DNA of 64,000 nucleotides from Bradyrhizobium barranii subsp. apii (GTDB taxonomy: Bacteria; Pseudomonadota; Alphaproteobacteria; Rhizobiales; Xanthobacteraceae). Below the pieces are notes generated by a model. The model saw nothing but the letters and a program-made list of their open reading frames with translations. It was not told the origin of the DNA and did no database searches. Each line of letters starts with the position of its first letter. Within the stretch, counting starts at the first letter, position 1. This document shows positions 63,412 to 64,000 of this stretch, one piece after another. The translations under genes were made by a program, and so were the position numbers. The stretch lies in NCBI RefSeq assembly GCF_011516635.5, contig NZ_CP096255.1:6632501-6696500 (forward strand), in the 5' to 3' direction.

Positions 63412-63485
63412 GCGCTGGAGCGGGATTCGAACCCGCGACAGGATGAGTAACAGTCATCTGCTCTACCAAACTGAGCTATCCTTTG
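63412..63485 (-). ncRNA. tRNA-like RNA with Asn anticodon (GUU), degenerate acceptor
   Basis: The 74-base sequence folds as D-arm GCTC-AGTTTGGTA-GAGC, anticodon arm GATGA-CTGTTAC-TCATC (anticodon GTT at 63451-63449), variable loop CTGTC and T-arm GCGGG-TTCGAAT-CCCGC, all perfect. The acceptor does not close: CAAAGGA against TCCAGCG pairs at only four of seven positions, and no CCA follows. A normal aminoacylated tRNA is therefore unlikely. It is on the slipin strand, directly after the Phe-type sequence with no gap. A tRNA-gene remnant is the alternative. Confidence 0.65.
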
Positions 63486-63555
63486 TGCAAGAGACCGGAA
63501 TCGAACCGATGCCTTCGGGTGTTCAGCCCGACGCTCTCCATGAGCTACGTCCTGC
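63486..63555 (-). ncRNA. tRNA-like RNA with Phe anticodon (GAA), shortened D-loop
   Basis: The 70-base sequence has anticodon arm TCGGG-CTGAACA-CCCGA (anticodon GAA at 63524-63522), T-arm ATCGG-TTCGATT-CCGGT, and acceptor GCAGGAC/CTCTTGC with one mismatch and one G-U pair. The D-arm GCTC-ATGGA-GAGC has a five-base loop, too short for the normal D-loop/T-loop contact, and three bases rather than two join it to the acceptor. No CCA is encoded. It abuts the Asn-type sequence directly. Confidence 0.6.
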
Positions 63556-63747
63556 GTTTGCCCTTCATTCGGCGGAACACGAAACCGCAGAGCGGCTCGC
63601 GCCAGTCGGGATCTCAGAGAGCCCGAACCCATGGCCTACGAAGGAGGGCGCTAATAGACGAAGCACGTTCGGGTTGCAAGGGGGAAAGCCAAGATTTTTC
63701 GTCACGCACTCCGCACTGTGACGCGATGATCACAATGCGATGTGACG

Positions 63748-64000
63748 TCAACCGCGCGACGTTTCCTGAAAACACGCCCTCACCCAGTCGATCGTGACAC
63801 GCGTCGCGGGATCGCGCTTCAGATGGTTCTGCACTAGCAGCCAGGCGTCGCGCCGCTTCGGCAGCAGCGTGGCGCGCAGGCGGCGATCGCCGAGCAAGTC
63901 CGCGCAAACATACTCCGGCAACACGCCGGCGGCCCGATGCGCGCGGATCAGGTTACGGATGACGCGAACGTTGTCGGTGACGCAGCGCGCGCGGGCTTGC
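63748..64000 (-). CDS. LysR-family transcriptional regulator, 3' end (partial)
   Basis: The minus strand reads open from the window edge to TGA at 63748, giving the last 83 residues. The ending, with A-W-L-L-V-Q-N-H-L-K-R-D-P-A-T-R-V-T-I-D-W-V and a final C-F-Q-E, is typical of the C-terminal helix of LysR substrate-binding domains. The DNA-binding part lies outside the window. It is oriented towards the tRNA-like sequences, 192 bases away; no link to them is evident. Confidence 0.75.
   Translation of the reverse strand, partial: QARARCVTDNVRVIRNLIRAHRAAGVLPEYVCADLLGDRRLRATLLPKRRDAWLLVQNHLKRDPATRVTIDWVRACFQETSRG

Noticed and set aside
63556..63660. A further tRNA-like sequence upstream of the Phe-type one
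   Set aside because: A GGGTTCGGGCTC stretch recalls a T-arm, but no matching anticodon or D-arm could be drawn.
63672..63693. Canonical sigma-54 promoter for the slipin unit
   Set aside because: Spacing is 11 rather than 10 bases, so it is reported only as a near-match and not as a feature.

Overview
The window looks like chromosome of an alphaproteobacterium of the Rhizobiales, most probably Bradyrhizobium or a close relative. This rests on: high GC; a groESL operon with a CIRCE operator; DUF3126, Usg-like and NDUFS6-like zinc-finger proteins; -24/-12 (sigma-54) promoters; and several families of palindromic intergenic repeats that I associate with this group. No alignment was run, so the genus is an inference.

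Layout. (1) 1-3.9 kb: end of a PotD/PotB/PotC-type ABC importer operon plus an Asp/Glu-hydantoin racemase. (2) 4.7-8.4 kb: an insertion bounded by IS630-type inverted repeats and TA dinucleotides. It carries an IS630 transposase (two frames) and, nested inside, an IS91-type HUH transposase with a tyrosine recombinase. (3) 8.4-20.1 kb: housekeeping and hypothetical genes (gamma-carbonic anhydrase-like, PaaI thioesterase, CysE, alpha/beta hydrolase), interrupted by an IS5-type element with a visible 6-bp target repeat. (4) 18.4-21.9 kb: a tRNA-Leu(UAA) and two genes each broken by a one-base frameshift (FAD monooxygenase and GT87-type glycosyltransferase). (5) 22-26.7 kb: enoyl-CoA hydratase divergent from a TetR regulator with a palindromic operator, a Bcr/CflA exporter and a GT39-type glycosyltransferase. 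(6) 26.9-40.6 kb: a peptide/amide catabolic locus with a peptide-binding protein, M20 peptidase, tandem glycine riboswitch, DadA-like oxidoreductase, DppBC permeases and a fused DppDF ATPase. It continues with an MlrC-type M81 protein, amidohydrolase, amidase and crotonase. Two sigma-54 promoter matches serve the binding protein and the permease operon, suggesting nitrogen control. (7) 40.7-46.6 kb: quinone oxidoreductase, DsbA-fold isomerase, GST, MetE-like protein, xanthine phosphoribosyltransferase and a CinA-like protein. (8) 46.9-53 kb: an Anbu (proteasome-like) cluster: circularly permuted ATP-grasp, alpha-E, transglutaminase and Anbu peptidase. (9) 54-58.5 kb: a lower-GC orphan gene, MFS and CNT transporters, a cupin with a histone-H1-like tail, and Usg. 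(10) 58.7-60.9 kb: groES-groEL. (11) 61-64 kb: signal peptidase I, a slipin (SPFH) gene preceded on the same strand by two abutting tRNA-like sequences and an anticodon-arm-like hairpin, and the 3' end of a LysR gene.

The most unusual observation is the tRNA-like tandem (63412-63555) upstream of the slipin. Slipins occur in RtcB-type RNA-repair loci of other bacteria, and tRNA-like RNAs have been reported in such loci, so this may be a stripped-down or uncharacterised variant. No rtcB or rtcR is visible in the window.
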